Shown: positions 1-8,386 of the stretch, piece after piece
Position numbering within the stretch: position 1 is the first letter of the stretch
How the letters are laid out: each line of letters begins with the position of its first letter
Origin: Gaetbulibacter_B jejuensis
GTDB taxonomy: Bacteria; Bacteroidota; Bacteroidia; Flavobacteriales; Flavobacteriaceae
Direction of reading: 5' to 3'
Assembly: GCF_039524015.1 (NCBI RefSeq)
Contig: NZ_BAAAGF010000003.1
Coordinates: 443,002 to 507,001 of the forward strand
DNA length: 64,000 nucleotides
Program-made: the position numbers and the translations under genes
Notes under the pieces: generated by a model
What the model saw: the letters and a program-made list of their open reading frames with translations, nothing else
Told to the model about the DNA's origin: nothing
Database searches by the model: none

Positions 1-176
1 ATGAAGAACGCAACAACAATTGAGATAAGAATCGAGACAAAGAATAGAGTATCTTTTAATTCATTAATGTCTCTTTTGAGGTAAATCTCAAATTCACCAT
101 GACTCAAATTATATTCGCACAACCAAAAGATTCCTATGAATATAACTCCAGTAATTATTCTATATAATCTTTTCAT
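1..176 (-). CDS. Partial small membrane protein, function unknown
   Basis: This leftward reading frame opens with ATG at 176 and runs off the window without a stop, giving 58 residues. A hydrophobic stretch lies near residues 7-20 and another begins near residue 44, so it looks like a small inner-membrane protein with at least two membrane segments. It starts 11 bases after the pcm stop, so the two are probably cotranscribed. No family is recognised and the C-terminus cannot be seen. Confidence 0.5.
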   Translation of the reverse strand, partial: MKRLYRIITGVIFIGIFWLCEYNLSHGEFEIYLKRDINELKDTLFFVSILISIVVAFF

Positions 177-187
177 TTTATTGCCAA

Positions 188-829
188 CTAGTTTTTATCT
201 TCAAGCATTGGCACAAACCTAAACTCACCAAACTCTCTTTGCTCAAAGTCTTTTGGTCCTTTTCTAACAAACAAGGTCATGGTTTGCACATCCTCTCCAA
301 CAGGAATCACCAAACGTCCACCAATTTTTAATTGACCCAACAAGGCTTTAGGTACCATTGGTGCTCCAGCAGTTACAATAATACTGTCAAAAGGAGCTTC
401 TTCTTTTAACCCCTTATAACCATCGCCAAAAATTAATTTTTTTGGTCTGTAACCCAGTTTAGGTAAAAATTTGCTAGTAATTTTAAACAGCTCTAGTTGG
501 CGTTCAATACTATACACAGTAGCTCCTAGCAAACATAACACAGCAGTTTGGTAACCGCTTCCTGTGCCTATTTCAAGTATTTTGTGTCCTTTTTCTACTT
601 GTAATAATTCAGTTTGAAAAGCCACAGTATAGGGTTGCGAAATAGTTTGGTTTGCAGCAATTGGGAACGCTTTATCCTGATAAGCATGGTCTAAAAAACC
701 AGAATCCATAAATAAATGTCTTGGTATTTTTCCAATAGCCTTTAAAACGTTGTCGTTTGTAATACCTTTTTCTTTAATGGTATTAACCAATTGTTGTCGT
801 AATCCTTGATGCTTAAATGTATCTTTCAA
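188..829 (-). CDS. pcm: Protein-L-isoaspartate O-methyltransferase
   Basis: The 213-residue product should transfer a methyl group from S-adenosylmethionine to isoaspartyl residues, starting repair of aged proteins in the cytoplasm. The sequence shows the SAM-binding motif ILEIGTGSGY at residues 84-93, the family segment TISQPYT at 62-68 and GDG near residue 136. Length is normal for the family. The start is a TTG at 829; no in-frame ATG lies upstream before a stop. It is divergent from the oxidoreductase gene at 972 and probably leads the partial membrane gene downstream. Confidence 0.93.
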   Translation of the reverse strand: MKDTFKHQGLRQQLVNTIKEKGITNDNVLKAIGKIPRHLFMDSGFLDHAYQDKAFPIAANQTISQPYTVAFQTELLQVEKGHKILEIGTGSGYQTAVLCLLGATVYSIERQLELFKITSKFLPKLGYRPKKLIFGDGYKGLKEEAPFDSIIVTAGAPMVPKALLGQLKIGGRLVIPVGEDVQTMTLFVRKGPKDFEQREFGEFRFVPMLEDKN

Positions 830-945
830 TGTATGGCAGGTTTTCGTTGCTAAGGTAATTCAAACCCAAAAAAGTTCAAAGTCTAAAAGTTGAAGTTTAA
901 CCATTTTTTCTAATTTCTAATCTAGAATTTCTAAAACTAAAATCT

Positions 946-953
946 TATTTTTG
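946..953 (+). promoter_or_regulatory. Putative -7 promoter box upstream of the oxidoreductase gene
   Basis: TATTTTTG fits the Bacteroidota -7 consensus TAnnTTTG and ends 18 bases before the ATG at 972. No convincing -33 TTTG was found, so support is moderate. Confidence 0.4.
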
Positions 954-971
954 TTAAAAACGTAAAAAACA

Positions 972-1931
972 ATGCTAAAAGCAGGTGTACTTGGTGCTGG
1001 TCACTTAGGTAAAATTCATTTAAGACTTCTCAAACAATCTGAAAAATATGACCTTATAGGGTTTTATGATGCTGATGAAGCCAACGCAAAAAAGGTAGAA
1101 GCTGAGTTTGGTTATAAATATTTTAATTCTATTGATGCGCTTATTGATGCGGTTGATATGGTAGATATTGTTACACCAACTCTTTCGCATTATGATTGTG
1201 CAAAAAAAGCAATAGCTAAAGGCAAACATATATTTATTGAAAAGCCTATTACCAATACTGTAGAAGAAGCTGAACATATAAGAGAGTTGTTAGCGCAACA
1301 CGATATTCGTGGACAAGTTGGACATGTAGAACGTTTTAATCCAGCGTTTACAGCTATTAAAGATAAGCTGGAAAACCCAATGTTTATTGAGACGCATCGT
1401 TTGGCTGAGTTTAATCCTAGAGGAACTGATGTTCCTGTGGTATTGGACTTAATGATTCATGATATTGATATTATTTTAAGCGTCGTAAAATCTAAAGTTA
1501 AAGCTATTTCGGCAAGTGGAGTTTCGGTAATTAGTGATACTCCAGATATTGCCAATGCAAGAATAGAGTTTGAAAACGGTTGTGTTGCAAACCTAACCGC
1601 AAGTAGAATATCGCTTAAAAACATGCGTAAAACACGCTTTTTCCAAAAAGACGCTTACATTTCAGTGGACTTTTTAGAGAAAAAATGTGAGGTCGTAAAA
1701 ATGAAAGATGCACCTGAAACTCCAGGTGATTTTGATATGATTCTTCAAAATGCTGAAGGCATCAAAAAGCAAATCTATTTTGACAATCCTGAAGTTGCTA
1801 ATAATAATGCTATACTAGACGAACTAGAAACGTTTGCTCATGCAATCACTACCAATACAACACCAGTTGTAACCTTACACGATGGTACTGAAGCCTTACG
1901 TATAGCTACAATGATTATTGAGCAGTTTTAA
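972..1931 (+). CDS. Gfo/Idh/MocA family NAD(P)-dependent oxidoreductase
   Basis: The 319-residue protein has the dinucleotide-binding loop GAGHLG at residues 8-13 and the family EKP motif at 90-92, where the lysine normally helps catalysis. A histidine-containing segment DLMIHDID follows in the C-terminal substrate domain. Members oxidise or reduce sugars, inositols and related polyols, but nothing here fixes the substrate. It is followed after about 75 bases, including a palindromic repeat, by a hydroxyacyl-CoA dehydrogenase. Family assignment is firm; the exact reaction is unknown. Confidence 0.9.
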   Translation: MLKAGVLGAGHLGKIHLRLLKQSEKYDLIGFYDADEANAKKVEAEFGYKYFNSIDALIDAVDMVDIVTPTLSHYDCAKKAIAKGKHIFIEKPITNTVEEAEHIRELLAQHDIRGQVGHVERFNPAFTAIKDKLENPMFIETHRLAEFNPRGTDVPVVLDLMIHDIDIILSVVKSKVKAISASGVSVISDTPDIANARIEFENGCVANLTASRISLKNMRKTRFFQKDAYISVDFLEKKCEVVKMKDAPETPGDFDMILQNAEGIKKQIYFDNPEVANNNAILDELETFAHAITTNTTPVVTLHDGTEALRIATMIIEQF

Positions 1932-1970
1932 ATGGAACTCTTAATTATTTAAACTAACAGATAACAAATA

Positions 1971-1988
1971 CTTCTGCTTTCGCAGGAA
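1971..1988. repeat. Interspersed palindrome, copy 1 (CTGCTTTCGCAG core)
   Basis: A small perfect inverted repeat, CTGC-TTTC-GCAG, sits 18 bases upstream of the start at 2006. A second copy lies at 2984-3002, again just ahead of a start codon, and both are preceded by ATAACAAAT. On the minus strand the hairpin carries a GAAA tetraloop. Confidence 0.75.
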
Positions 1989-2005
1989 CAAAAATTAATT
2001 TATTT

Positions 2006-2893
2006 ATGAAAAATGTCGCTGTCATAGGAGCTGGAACCATGGGAAATGGTATTGCACATACTTTTGCTCAAAGTGGTTTTAAAGTAAACTTAATAGACAT
2101 TAGTGAAGCTTCACTTAAAAGAGGAATGGATACCATCTCTAAAAACTTAGACCGAATGGTAGCTAAAGAAAAAATTACTGAAGCTCAAAAAGAAGAAACT
2201 CTAGGCAATATTTCAACCTTTACAAGCATTACTGATGGTGTTAAAGACACGAGCTTAGTGGTTGAAGCTGCTACCGAAAATGTAGATTTAAAACTTAATA
2301 TTTTTAAGCAACTAGACGAAGCTTGTCCTAAAGACACTATTTTAGCAACAAACACATCATCAATTTCCATAACGCAAATAGCTGCCGTAACCTCAAGACC
2401 AGAACAAGTAATTGGTATGCACTTTATGAATCCTGTACCAATTATGAAATTGGTTGAGATTATTAGAGGTTATAACACTAGTGATGACGTTACCAATACT
2501 ATTATGGAACTTTCAAAAACCTTAGGTAAAGTTCCTGTTGAGGTTAACGATTATCCTGGTTTTGTTGCTAACCGCATTTTAATGCCAATGATAAACGAAT
2601 CTATTGAAACGCTTTACAACGGAGTTGCTGGTGTAACCGAAATAGATACTGTAATGAAATTAGGTATGGCACATCCTATGGGACCACTTCAATTAGCTGA
2701 TTTTATTGGTTTAGACGTGTGCTTATCTATTTTAAACGTTATGTATGATGGATTTAAAAACCCAAAATACGCACCTTGTCCATTACTTGTTAATATGGTA
2801 CAAGCAGGAAAATTAGGTGTAAAATCTGGTGAAGGGTTTTATGATTATTCAGAAAGCAGAAAAGCTGAAACCGTAGCGAAGCAGTTTGCATAA
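2006..2893 (+). CDS. 3-hydroxybutyryl-CoA (3-hydroxyacyl-CoA) dehydrogenase
   Basis: This 295-residue cytoplasmic enzyme should interconvert 3-hydroxyacyl-CoA and acetoacetyl-CoA-type substrates with NAD(P). It shows the N-terminal Rossmann loop GAGTMG at residues 8-13, the NTSS segment near 116-119, and the catalytic HFMNP motif with His139 and a glutamate at 151. The C-terminal dimerisation domain includes the usual NRILMP segment. Length matches stand-alone Hbd/PaaH proteins, not the fused FadB form. A strong hairpin after the stop ends the transcript before the next gene. Short-chain specificity is inferred from length only. Confidence 0.92.
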   Translation: MKNVAVIGAGTMGNGIAHTFAQSGFKVNLIDISEASLKRGMDTISKNLDRMVAKEKITEAQKEETLGNISTFTSITDGVKDTSLVVEAATENVDLKLNIFKQLDEACPKDTILATNTSSISITQIAAVTSRPEQVIGMHFMNPVPIMKLVEIIRGYNTSDDVTNTIMELSKTLGKVPVEVNDYPGFVANRILMPMINESIETLYNGVAGVTEIDTVMKLGMAHPMGPLQLADFIGLDVCLSILNVMYDGFKNPKYAPCPLLVNMVQAGKLGVKSGEGFYDYSESRKAETVAKQFA

Positions 2894-2912
2894 CAAAACA
2901 ACATTATATTGT

Positions 2913-2944
2913 ATTGCGAAACTTACAAAACTAAGTTTCGCAAT
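2913..2944 (+). terminator. Hairpin terminator after the hydroxyacyl-CoA dehydrogenase
   Basis: A 13-bp stem (2913-2925 with 2932-2944) closes a six-base loop 20 bases after the stop codon and is followed by CTTTTC. It would end transcription between this gene and the DUF1015 gene. Confidence 0.75.
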
Positions 2945-2983
2945 CTTTTCATAACAACACACTTAATTTAATAACAAATGAAA

Positions 2984-3002
2984 TTCCTGCTTTCGCAGGA
3001 AG
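2984..3002. repeat. Interspersed palindrome, copy 2 (TTCCTGCTTTCGCAGGAA)
   Basis: A 7-bp stem TTCCTGC/GCAGGAA around TTTC ends five bases before the ATG at 3007, so it lies in the ribosome-landing region. It shares core and the upstream ATAACAAAT word with the copy at 1971-1988. Confidence 0.75.
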
Positions 3003-3006
3003 TACT

Positions 3007-4245
3007 ATGGCAAAAATAATCCCTTTTAAAGCTGTTCGTCCTACAAGAGACAAAGTGAGTTTGGTAGCATCTCGCTCTTACCAAACCTATACACAAGCTG
3101 AAAGGGAAGCACGATTGGATTATAATCCGTTTTCATTTTTACATATTGTAAATCCAGGGTATAAATACGACAGGGAAATTTCTGGAATTGAACGCTATAA
3201 ACTGGTGAAAAATCGCTATTTAGAGTTTAAGGAAGATAACATTTTTGTACAAGACCAAACCAATTGTTTTTACGTTTATAAAATTGTAAATCGAGAAGGT
3301 CAGGTTTTTAATGGTATTGTAGCTGCGGCAAGTGCTGAAGATTACGAAAACAATGTGATACGAAAGCACGAAGACACTATTGTTCACAGAGAGCATGTGT
3401 TTAAAGACTACTTAAAAACGGTTGGTTTTAATGCAGAACCTGTACTCCTCACCTATCCTGATAACAGTACAATTCAAAATTTAATTTCAAACATACAGCA
3501 ACAACGCGCTGAGTTTGAATTTACAACAACATACAGAGACACACATTATCTTTGGATGATTGACAACCAAGACACTATTAACATCATTCAAGAGGAGTTT
3601 AAAAACATGCCTACAGTGTATATTGCTGATGGTCATCATAGGTCTGCATCATCTTATTTGCTGTATAAAGATTTGAAAGAAAACAGCACAAACCACAATG
3701 GTTCTGAAACTTATAATTATTTTATGAGTTATCTGATTCCTGAATCTGAACTACAAATTCATGAATTTAACAGAGTTGTAAAAGACCTTAACGGATTGAC
3801 CAAAGAGGAGTTTTTAATTCAGTTAGATGCTATTTACCGAATTGAAAATAGAGGCATTATGCCATACAAACCCTCTAAAAAACATCATTTCAGCATGTAT
3901 CTAGATGGTGAGTTCTACTCACTGTATCTTAGAAAATCGCTTTATGATTTTAAAACGTCGTTGGATGCTCTTGATACTCAAATTTTATATAAAACCATTC
4001 TACAACCTATTTTAGGGATTGACGATTTACGTAACGACTCTAGAATTACCTACATCAACGGAAAAAAAGATATTGTTAATTTAAAAAGTTGTATTGACAA
4101 TGGTGAGTTTGCTGTTGGTTTTGGTATGATTCCTGTGGATATTGAAGACATGAAGCAAATTGCTGACGATGGACTTAAAATGCCACCAAAAAGTACGTTT
4201 ATAGAACCCAAAATACGTAGTGGTGTAACTATTTATGAGTTTTAA
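3007..4245 (+). CDS. DUF1015 family protein
   Basis: The 412-residue soluble protein has no signal peptide and carries the DUF1015 hallmark GHHRSASSY in a central YIADGHHR segment. It begins with AKIIPFKAVRP, typical of the family's N-terminus. In other Bacteroidota this family often sits beside serine-biosynthesis genes (from memory), but no serA or serC is visible here, so that link cannot be used. The gene lies between a terminator plus palindrome and the YggS gene 29 bases downstream. Biochemical function is not assigned. Confidence 0.85.
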   Translation: MAKIIPFKAVRPTRDKVSLVASRSYQTYTQAEREARLDYNPFSFLHIVNPGYKYDREISGIERYKLVKNRYLEFKEDNIFVQDQTNCFYVYKIVNREGQVFNGIVAAASAEDYENNVIRKHEDTIVHREHVFKDYLKTVGFNAEPVLLTYPDNSTIQNLISNIQQQRAEFEFTTTYRDTHYLWMIDNQDTINIIQEEFKNMPTVYIADGHHRSASSYLLYKDLKENSTNHNGSETYNYFMSYLIPESELQIHEFNRVVKDLNGLTKEEFLIQLDAIYRIENRGIMPYKPSKKHHFSMYLDGEFYSLYLRKSLYDFKTSLDALDTQILYKTILQPILGIDDLRNDSRITYINGKKDIVNLKSCIDNGEFAVGFGMIPVDIEDMKQIADDGLKMPPKSTFIEPKIRSGVTIYEF

Positions 4246-4274
4246 AACCATTTTATAAAAGTATTGAAACAATA

Positions 4275-4943
4275 ATGACAATTTCAGAACAACTAAATAC
4301 ATTAAAATCTCAACTTCCTGAGCATGTTACTTTGGTAGCTGTTTCAAAAACCAAACCTGTAAGCGCTATTATGGAAGCTTACAATTGCGGTCAACGCATT
4401 TTTGGTGAAAACAAAATTCAGGAAATGGTTGACAAACACGAGCAATTGCCAAAAGATATTGAATGGCATATGATTGGTCATGTTCAGCGAAATAAAGTAA
4501 AGTATATGGCTGATTTTGTTAACCTCATTCATGGTGTAGACAGCTTTAAGTTACTTAAAGAAATAAACAAACAAGCTCAAAAACACAATAGAACTATTAA
4601 TTGTTTACTTCAAATTAAAATTGCTGAAGAAGACAGTAAATTTGGTATGTCTGCAAACGACGCTAAAGCATTAATAACTTCTGAAGCACTTTCAACACTA
4701 CAAAACGTTTGTATTACTGGAGTAATGGGTATGGCGACTTTTACTGAAGATACCAATCAAATTGAAAAAGAGTTTCAGTACCTAAAAACTACATTTGAAA
4801 CATTAAAACCGCTTCAAACTGAAAATTGTAACCTACAAACCATCTCAATGGGAATGAGTGGCGATTATGAACTTGCCATTAAAAACGGAAGTACCATGAT
4901 TAGAGTTGGAAGTAGTATATTTGGAGCTAGAAATTATAATTAA
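4275..4943 (+). CDS. YggS/PROSC family PLP homeostasis protein
   Basis: The 222-residue protein is a fold-type III pyridoxal-phosphate binder that buffers free PLP and affects amino-acid pools; no enzymatic reaction is established for the family. The PLP lysine is Lys25 in VAVSKTKP, and later segments GENKIQE, WHMIGHVQ and GMSGDYE are characteristic. It ends with TAA at 4941-4943, in the same frame as the exonuclease gene that begins about 21 bases later. Length is normal. Confidence 0.93.
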   Translation: MTISEQLNTLKSQLPEHVTLVAVSKTKPVSAIMEAYNCGQRIFGENKIQEMVDKHEQLPKDIEWHMIGHVQRNKVKYMADFVNLIHGVDSFKLLKEINKQAQKHNRTINCLLQIKIAEEDSKFGMSANDAKALITSEALSTLQNVCITGVMGMATFTEDTNQIEKEFQYLKTTFETLKPLQTENCNLQTISMGMSGDYELAIKNGSTMIRVGSSIFGARNYN

Positions 4944-4964
4944 CAACTTTTTACAAGCATACTC

Positions 4965-6335
4965 ATTTACGCAATACTCGACATAGAAACTACTGGTGGA
5001 AAGTACAATGAAGAAGGTATAACCGAAATTGCAATCTACAAATTTGATGGTCATAAAGTAGTTGATCAATTTATAAGTCTTGTAAATCCTGAGCGAGAAA
5101 TTCAACCTTTTGTAGTAAACCTTACAGGCATTAATAGCAACATGCTCAAAAATGCTCCTAAGTTTTATGAGGTTGCTAAACGTATTGTTGAAATTACCGA
5201 AGACTGTATTATTGTTGCGCACAATTCGCAGTTTGATTATCGTATTTTAAAAACCGAATTTAAGCGTTTGGGTTTTGGTTACAAGCGAAAAACATTGTGT
5301 ACTGTAGAGTTATCTAAAAAGCTTATTCCTGGTCAAGAGTCGTATAGCTTAGGTAAACTTACCAGATCATTGGGAATACCTGTAAGCGACAGACATAGAG
5401 CTGCTGGTGATGCTATGGCAACTGTAAAGTTGTTTAAAATGTTATTGACCAAAGACCTTGAAAAATTTATTGTTCAAGATGCAATACAAGTTGAAGCTAA
5501 ATCAAAACTAAAACCTAGTTTAAAGCGTATAATTGACGAACTTCCTAACAGCACTGGAGTCTATTACATACACAATGAAGATGGTGAAATCATTTACATT
5601 GGCAAGAGCAACAACATAAAAAACCGAATTAGCCAGCATTTTACCAACACCAGTTCTAAGTCTAAAAAAATTCAACTACAAACAGCAGCTGTAACTTATG
5701 AAGAAACTGGCAGTGAACTTATTGCCTTACTAAAAGAATCTCAGGAAATAAAAAAGAACAAGCCTTTATTTAATAGAGCTTTACGCAGACACATTTTTAA
5801 TTATGCGTTATATAGTTTTACTGATGACAATGGTTATATTAACCTAACTATAGACAAAGCCGATGGTAGAAAACATGCAATTACCACATTTAGTAATAAG
5901 CAAAGTGCAAAACATTTTATCTTTAAAGCTATTGAAGAATTCCAGCTTTGTCAAAAGCTTTCTGGTGTATATCCAACAAAAAGTAATTGCTTTAACTATA
6001 CTATAAAACAATGCTCAGGAGCTTGTATACAAGAAGAAAGTATTACTGACTACAACAATCGTGTAAAGCAATTAATTGATAAAAACAGTTACACAAATAA
6101 GAATATGCTTATTATTGATAAAGGACGAGAAGTTGATGAACGTAGCGTAGTATTGATAAAAAATGGATTGTTCAACGGTTTAGGACACTTCAATTTAAAC
6201 TATCAAATTACCAATATGGATGTATTAGAGTCTTTAATCACTCCAATGGAAAACAATAGAGACTCTCAGCATATTATTCAAAACTACTTACGAAAAAACA
6301 AGAATCTAAAAATCATCAACCTTAATCAACACTAA
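4965..6335 (+). CDS. DnaQ-like 3'-5' exonuclease fused to a UvrC-type GIY-YIG domain (ATT start)
   Basis: From the proposed ATT start the product is 456 residues. Residues 3-11 read AILDIETTG, the exonuclease I motif with the metal-binding Asp6 and Glu8, and the exonuclease domain ends near HRAAGDA. A GIY-YIG nuclease-like domain follows (TGVYYIHN and IYIGKS), as in UvrC and Cho. The first in-frame ATG, at 5142, would delete the motif I residues, and no ATG, GTG or TTG exists between the upstream TAA at 4941 and the motif; ATT at 4965 or ATA at 4959 are the available starts. The gene follows yggS by 21 bases and abuts the next gene. The role, probably DNA repair, is inferred. Confidence 0.8.
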   Translation: MYAILDIETTGGKYNEEGITEIAIYKFDGHKVVDQFISLVNPEREIQPFVVNLTGINSNMLKNAPKFYEVAKRIVEITEDCIIVAHNSQFDYRILKTEFKRLGFGYKRKTLCTVELSKKLIPGQESYSLGKLTRSLGIPVSDRHRAAGDAMATVKLFKMLLTKDLEKFIVQDAIQVEAKSKLKPSLKRIIDELPNSTGVYYIHNEDGEIIYIGKSNNIKNRISQHFTNTSSKSKKIQLQTAAVTYEETGSELIALLKESQEIKKNKPLFNRALRRHIFNYALYSFTDDNGYINLTIDKADGRKHAITTFSNKQSAKHFIFKAIEEFQLCQKLSGVYPTKSNCFNYTIKQCSGACIQEESITDYNNRVKQLIDKNSYTNKNMLIIDKGREVDERSVVLIKNGLFNGLGHFNLNYQITNMDVLESLITPMENNRDSQHIIQNYLRKNKNLKIINLNQH

Positions 6336-8297
6336 ATGAAATACTTCGCTTTAGTACTTGTATTTTTTACTTCTTTTACATTTACTGGTCAGTCTGTTTT
6401 TAACTCCGAAGGCGCATCTGTAACAAAAGCAGATCTAGAAACAAATTATTACGAAAAGGACTCGACTGCTAATGCTTTGGTTATTTATGAATATGGTAAC
6501 AGCTATATAGATAAAAATAGTTTTAAACTTAAAACCGAAATCACTAAAAAGGTTAAGATTTTTAACCGAAACGGATTTGATAAAGCCAACTTGGAAATAT
6601 TTCTATACAACAACAAAAACAAAAAGGAAAAAGTATCTGATTTAAGAGCTACCACATACAATCTTGAAAATGGTTCGGTCACTAAAACCAAACTTAAAAA
6701 CAGTGAAATATTTGAAGAAAAATATAACGAAAACTATACTATAGTAAAATCTACTTTTCCAAATATTAAGGAAGGTTCTGTAATTATTTATAGTTACACA
6801 TTAGAGTCTCCATTTGTTTTCAAATATAAAGGATGGAGCTTTCAAGAAGATATTCCTAAACTTTATAGCGAGTATAATACTAGCATTCCTGGTAACTACG
6901 AATACAACATTAAACTGGTTGGGTTTTTAAAACTGTTTCACCAAGACAGCAACATAAGGCACAACTGCTTATCAGTTGGAAATGGTGGTTATGCTAATTG
7001 TACAGATACAAGATATATAATGAAAGATATACCAGCCTTTATTGAAGAAGATTACATGACCACAAAAAGTAATTATTTATCTAGGATTGAATATGAACTT
7101 AAAGTGTTTAGAGGTTTTGATGGAAGAGTTGACAATATCACAAAAAACTGGAAAACGACAGATAAAGAACTAAAAACAGATAATAACATAGGTCGTCAAT
7201 TAGGAAAAAGTGGTGGTTTAAAAAATTTACTAAGCGATAGTATCATAAATGAAAATGACGAACTAAAAAAAGCCTCTAAAATTCTCGAGTACGTACAAAA
7301 CAATTATACGTGGAATGGAAAACACAACCTGTTTAAAGACACATCAGTAAAAAATTTAATAAAGGAAAAATCTGGTAGTGCTTCAGAAATCAATATCCTA
7401 CTTCATAACTTACTTGAAGAAAATGACATCAATGTTAAACCTGTTTTAATTTCTACTAGAAATAATGGATTGCCTACTAAGCTTTTCCCAGTAATCTCTG
7501 AATTTAATTATCTTATTGTAGCTGCAACCATTAACAACGAGCAGTACTTTTTAGACGCTACTGATGAATACTTATCCTTTGGAGAAATACCATTTAAATG
7601 TTTAAATCACTACGGAAGATTATTAGACTTCAAAGATGCTAGTTCATGGATAGATATTAGTGATGAAAAAGTATCTTCAAGATTTTACAAAGCTGAGCTT
7701 AGCATAGATGCTGAAGCTAACATTTCAGGAATAATTTCTTCGAAATCCACAGGATACCATGGGTTACCTTTAAAAAGAAGCTATTACTCTAACAACAATC
7801 AGTACTTAGATTATTTTAAAGAAACCTATGTAAACCTTGACTTCTTAGACCATAAAGTACTCAGCGAAGGAAAAACCAGTTATGAATTTGAAGAAGAGTT
7901 TGAAATTGTTTACGAAAGTGATATAACTGCTAATAACATTTATTTAAATCCGTTTTTATTTAAATTCTTCACAGAAAACCCTTTTAAACTACAAGAAAGA
8001 ACTTACCCTATTGATTTCGGCTATAAAGATGCTTACTTATATATGCTAAGGCTCGAAATTGGTGACGCTTATGAGATTTTAGAAACTCCTGAAGACTGTG
8101 TTTTAAAGCTACCAAACAATACTGGATCACTTACCTTTACAACAACTGTAAATGAGAATTCTGTTTTGTTATATTTTAAATTTAATTTTACTCAGTCTTA
8201 TTACGAACCTCAATATTATGATAGTTTAAAAACCTTTTTTGGGAAAATAGTTGATGTTCAAAAAAACTCACTTATTTTATTAAAGAAAAAGCAATAA
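6336..8297 (+). CDS. Exported DUF3857/transglutaminase-like protein
   Basis: The 653-residue protein starts with a signal peptide of about 19 residues (MKYFALVLVFFTSFTFTG), so it acts beyond the inner membrane. The N-terminal half matches the DUF3857 pattern of a beta-rich domain with the segment GSVIIYSYTLESP, and a transglutaminase-like core follows around KASKILEYVQNNYTWNG. I do not see a clear Cys-His-Asp triad: the usual catalytic cysteine region reads SGSASEINILLHNLL, so enzymatic activity is doubtful. The ATG directly follows the exonuclease stop, suggesting cotranscription. Function unknown. Confidence 0.8.
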   Translation: MKYFALVLVFFTSFTFTGQSVFNSEGASVTKADLETNYYEKDSTANALVIYEYGNSYIDKNSFKLKTEITKKVKIFNRNGFDKANLEIFLYNNKNKKEKVSDLRATTYNLENGSVTKTKLKNSEIFEEKYNENYTIVKSTFPNIKEGSVIIYSYTLESPFVFKYKGWSFQEDIPKLYSEYNTSIPGNYEYNIKLVGFLKLFHQDSNIRHNCLSVGNGGYANCTDTRYIMKDIPAFIEEDYMTTKSNYLSRIEYELKVFRGFDGRVDNITKNWKTTDKELKTDNNIGRQLGKSGGLKNLLSDSIINENDELKKASKILEYVQNNYTWNGKHNLFKDTSVKNLIKEKSGSASEINILLHNLLEENDINVKPVLISTRNNGLPTKLFPVISEFNYLIVAATINNEQYFLDATDEYLSFGEIPFKCLNHYGRLLDFKDASSWIDISDEKVSSRFYKAELSIDAEANISGIISSKSTGYHGLPLKRSYYSNNNQYLDYFKETYVNLDFLDHKVLSEGKTSYEFEEEFEIVYESDITANNIYLNPFLFKFFTENPFKLQERTYPIDFGYKDAYLYMLRLEIGDAYEILETPEDCVLKLPNNTGSLTFTTTVNENSVLLYFKFNFTQSYYEPQYYDSLKTFFGKIVDVQKNSLILLKKKQ

Positions 8298-8344
8298 TAA
8301 TAAGTAAATTAAGAAAGAGCAGAGTACTCAACAGCATTCAACTA

Positions 8345-8352
8345 TAATTTTG
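8345..8352 (+). promoter_or_regulatory. Putative -7 promoter box of the potassium-channel gene
   Basis: TAATTTTG matches TAnnTTTG, 34 bases before the GTG start at 8387. No clear -33 element is present. Confidence 0.4.
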
Positions 8353-8386
8353 TAGATTTGGTATTTAGCGTCAATAGATAATAAAA

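Noticed and set aside
1020..1277. Antisense frame over the oxidoreductase gene
   Set aside because: Opposite-strand shadow of a well-supported gene, with no start signal or family match.
4941..4965. A yggS-exonuclease fusion by reading through TAA
   Set aside because: The frames are the same, but a rare start codon 21 bases later and the family N-terminus of the exonuclease explain the gene better than readthrough.
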